Part shown: in pieces, positions 62,831-64,000 of the stretch
How positions within the stretch are numbered: the stretch's first letter is position 1
Layout: the number at the start of each line of letters is the position of its first letter
NCBI RefSeq assembly: GCF_014656295.1
Contig: NZ_BNCD01000011.1
Location: 240,884-304,883, forward strand
Length of the DNA: 64,000 nt
Source of the DNA: Streptomyces sulfonofaciens
Lineage (GTDB): Bacteria; Actinomycetota; Actinomycetes; Streptomycetales; Streptomycetaceae
Direction of reading: 5' to 3'
Program-made: the position numbers and the translations under genes
Notes under the pieces: generated by a model
Told to the model about the DNA's origin: nothing
Database searches by the model: none
What the model saw: only the letters and a program-made list of their open reading frames with translations

Positions 62831-64000
62831 TCAGTCGCGCCGGCTGGTCGCCGTGGCGGTCGAGACGGCCGAGGCGAGCGCCCCACCGGCCGGACCCTCC
62901 GCCTTCCGCGGCTTGTACGTGCCGGTCTTCGGGGCGTCGATGGAGCCGTCCGCGCCGATCTTCGGCAGGCTCTTCTCGGGCGACGGCAGCAGCGCCTTCT
63001 TCTTGTCGATCTTGCCGTCCGCGGAGACGCCGTAGAGGGCGCTGTAGATGTTGCGCACGAAGGGGCCGCAGGCGCCGGAGCCCGTACCGCCCTGCGAGAT
63101 GGTCATGACGACGGTGTAGTCCTTGGTGTACGTGGTGAAGTACGCGGTGGTCTGCTTGCCGTAGACCTCGGCCGTGCCCGTCTTGGCGTGCATCGGGATC
63201 TGCTTCTGCGGCCAGCCGCCGAAGCGCCAGGCGGCGCTGCCGCTCGTGGTGACGCCCGCGAGGGCCTGGTCCATCTCGTCGCGGGTCTTCTTCGACACGG
63301 GAAGCCTGCCGCGCGGCTTGGGCTCGATCTCCTTCACGCTCCTGCCGTCGGCGCTGACGATCGCCTTGCCGACGGTGGGCGTGTAGAGGGTGCCGCCGTT
63401 GGAGATCGCACCGTAGATCGAGGCCATCTGGATCGGTGTGACGAGGGTGTCGCCCTGGCCGATGGAGTAGTTGACCGAGTCACCGGCACGCATCCGGTTG
63501 CCTTCGAGGCAGTTCTCGTAGGCGATCCGCTGGACGTAGCTGCCGTCCTTCTTCCCGGACTTGCACCAGGCGTCCTTGTTGGCGTCCCAGTAGGACTGCT
63601 TCCACTGGCGGTCGGGGACCCGCCCGGTGACCTCGTTCGGCAGGTCGATGCCGGTCTCCTTGCCGAGGCCGAACTCGTGGGCCGTCTTGTAGAACCAGTC
63701 CTTGGGGTGCCTCTTCGGGTGGATCCCGCCGTCCTTCTGCCACTCCTCGTGCGACAGGCGGTAGAAGACCGTGTCGCAGGAGACCTCCAGGGCCTTGCCG
63801 ATGCTGATCGGGCCGTACCCCCTGGACTCGTAGTTCTTGAAGACACGGCCGCCGATGGAGTACGAGCTGGTGCAGCTATAGCGCCCGTCGAACGGGTAGC
63901 CCGCGTTGACGGAGGCCGCGGCAGAGATCACCTTGAAGGTGGAGCCGGGCGCGGACTGGCCCTGGATGGCGCGGTTGAGGAGCGGGTAGTTGGAGTCCTT
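62831..64000 (-). CDS. Class B penicillin-binding protein, C-terminal transpeptidase part (truncated by window end)
   Basis: 389 residues are visible; the N-terminus lies beyond 64000. The active-site SxxK is STFK with Ser near 63943. SVN (GDSVNYSIGQGD) is the SxN motif and HAKTGTAEVYG the KTG motif. It lies in the cytoplasmic membrane and crosslinks peptidoglycan. The overall pattern fits the PBP2/MrdA elongation class. A RodA/SEDS partner is not seen downstream within the window. Confidence 0.93.
   Translation of the reverse strand, partial: KDSNYPLLNRAIQGQSAPGSTFKVISAAASVNAGYPFDGRYSCTSSYSIGGRVFKNYESRGYGPISIGKALEVSCDTVFYRLSHEEWQKDGGIHPKRHPKDWFYKTAHEFGLGKETGIDLPNEVTGRVPDRQWKQSYWDANKDAWCKSGKKDGSYVQRIAYENCLEGNRMRAGDSVNYSIGQGDTLVTPIQMASIYGAISNGGTLYTPTVGKAIVSADGRSVKEIEPKPRGRLPVSKKTRDEMDQALAGVTTSGSAAWRFGGWPQKQIPMHAKTGTAEVYGKQTTAYFTTYTKDYTVVMTISQGGTGSGACGPFVRNIYSALYGVSADGKIDKKKALLPSPEKSLPKIGADGSIDAPKTGTYKPRKAEGPAGGALASAVSTATATSRRD

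Overview
The window is chromosomal DNA from a Streptomyces or close relative. GC content is very high with GC-rich third codon positions, GTG and TTG starts are common, and genes are often coupled by ATGA/GTGA overlaps. Family content is also typical: two conservons, a Kgd-type 2-oxoglutarate dehydrogenase, Lon with a HAIR-like operator, and bacterial Ku/LigD. The block kgd - kinase - regulator - spermidine-synthase-like - lon resembles the order I remember around SCO5281-SCO5285 of S. coelicolor. No tRNA, rRNA, CRISPR array or intact insertion sequence was found.

Region 1 (1-11.2 kb, + strand) is the most unusual. It holds the C-terminus of a VMAP-like protein, a MoxR AAA+ ATPase, a 1200-residue SAV_2336-type protein with a vWA/MIDAS-like motif, a 49-residue peptide ending YEDAP, a FxsB-like radical SAM/SPASM enzyme, and a TIR-like/NB-ARC/TPR protein. 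It looks like a cyclophane-RiPP system of the FxSxx-COOH superfamily whose precursor has a Y-x-D tail. The peptide gene carries a TTA codon, so it may depend on the bldA tRNA. A strong hairpin closes the region.

Region 2 (11.3-26.3 kb) is mostly housekeeping. The - strand carries Kgd, a two-component pair, a spermidine-synthase-like protein, a GNAT enzyme and an SDR/TetR pair. Lon and a MarR regulator lie on the + strand, and a PP2C-like protein on the - strand. Candidate operators lie in front of lon (HspR-like), the SDR/TetR pair and marR.

Region 3 (26.6-43.1 kb) starts with conservon 1 (kinase-like CvnA, roadblock CvnB, DUF742 CvnC, GTPase CvnD) followed by a styrene/indole monooxygenase-like flavoprotein. 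An NlpC/P60 hydrolase, an AurF-like diiron protein, an SH3-like secreted protein and a NERD-like protein follow. Then come a divergent LigD-polymerase/Ku pair, an ECF sigma factor coupled to a low-complexity membrane protein, and a secreted phospholipase A2.

Region 4 (43.6-54.0 kb) has a DHA2-type exporter, then a four-gene ABC importer (Tat lipoprotein, ATPase, two permeases) with a cupin protein, a Gfo/Idh/MocA oxidoreductase and a PmoA-family protein. Three LacI/GalR-like palindromes lie before the parts of this block, suggesting one catabolic regulon whose repressor is outside the window.

Region 5 (54.5-64.0 kb) holds conservon 2 with a NIT-type CvnA, an F420/quinone-reductase-like protein, a decayed AAA+ ATPase remnant beside a DUF1257 (Ycf35-like) gene, a large surface protein with a Flp/TadE-like N-terminus, and a class B penicillin-binding protein cut by the window end.
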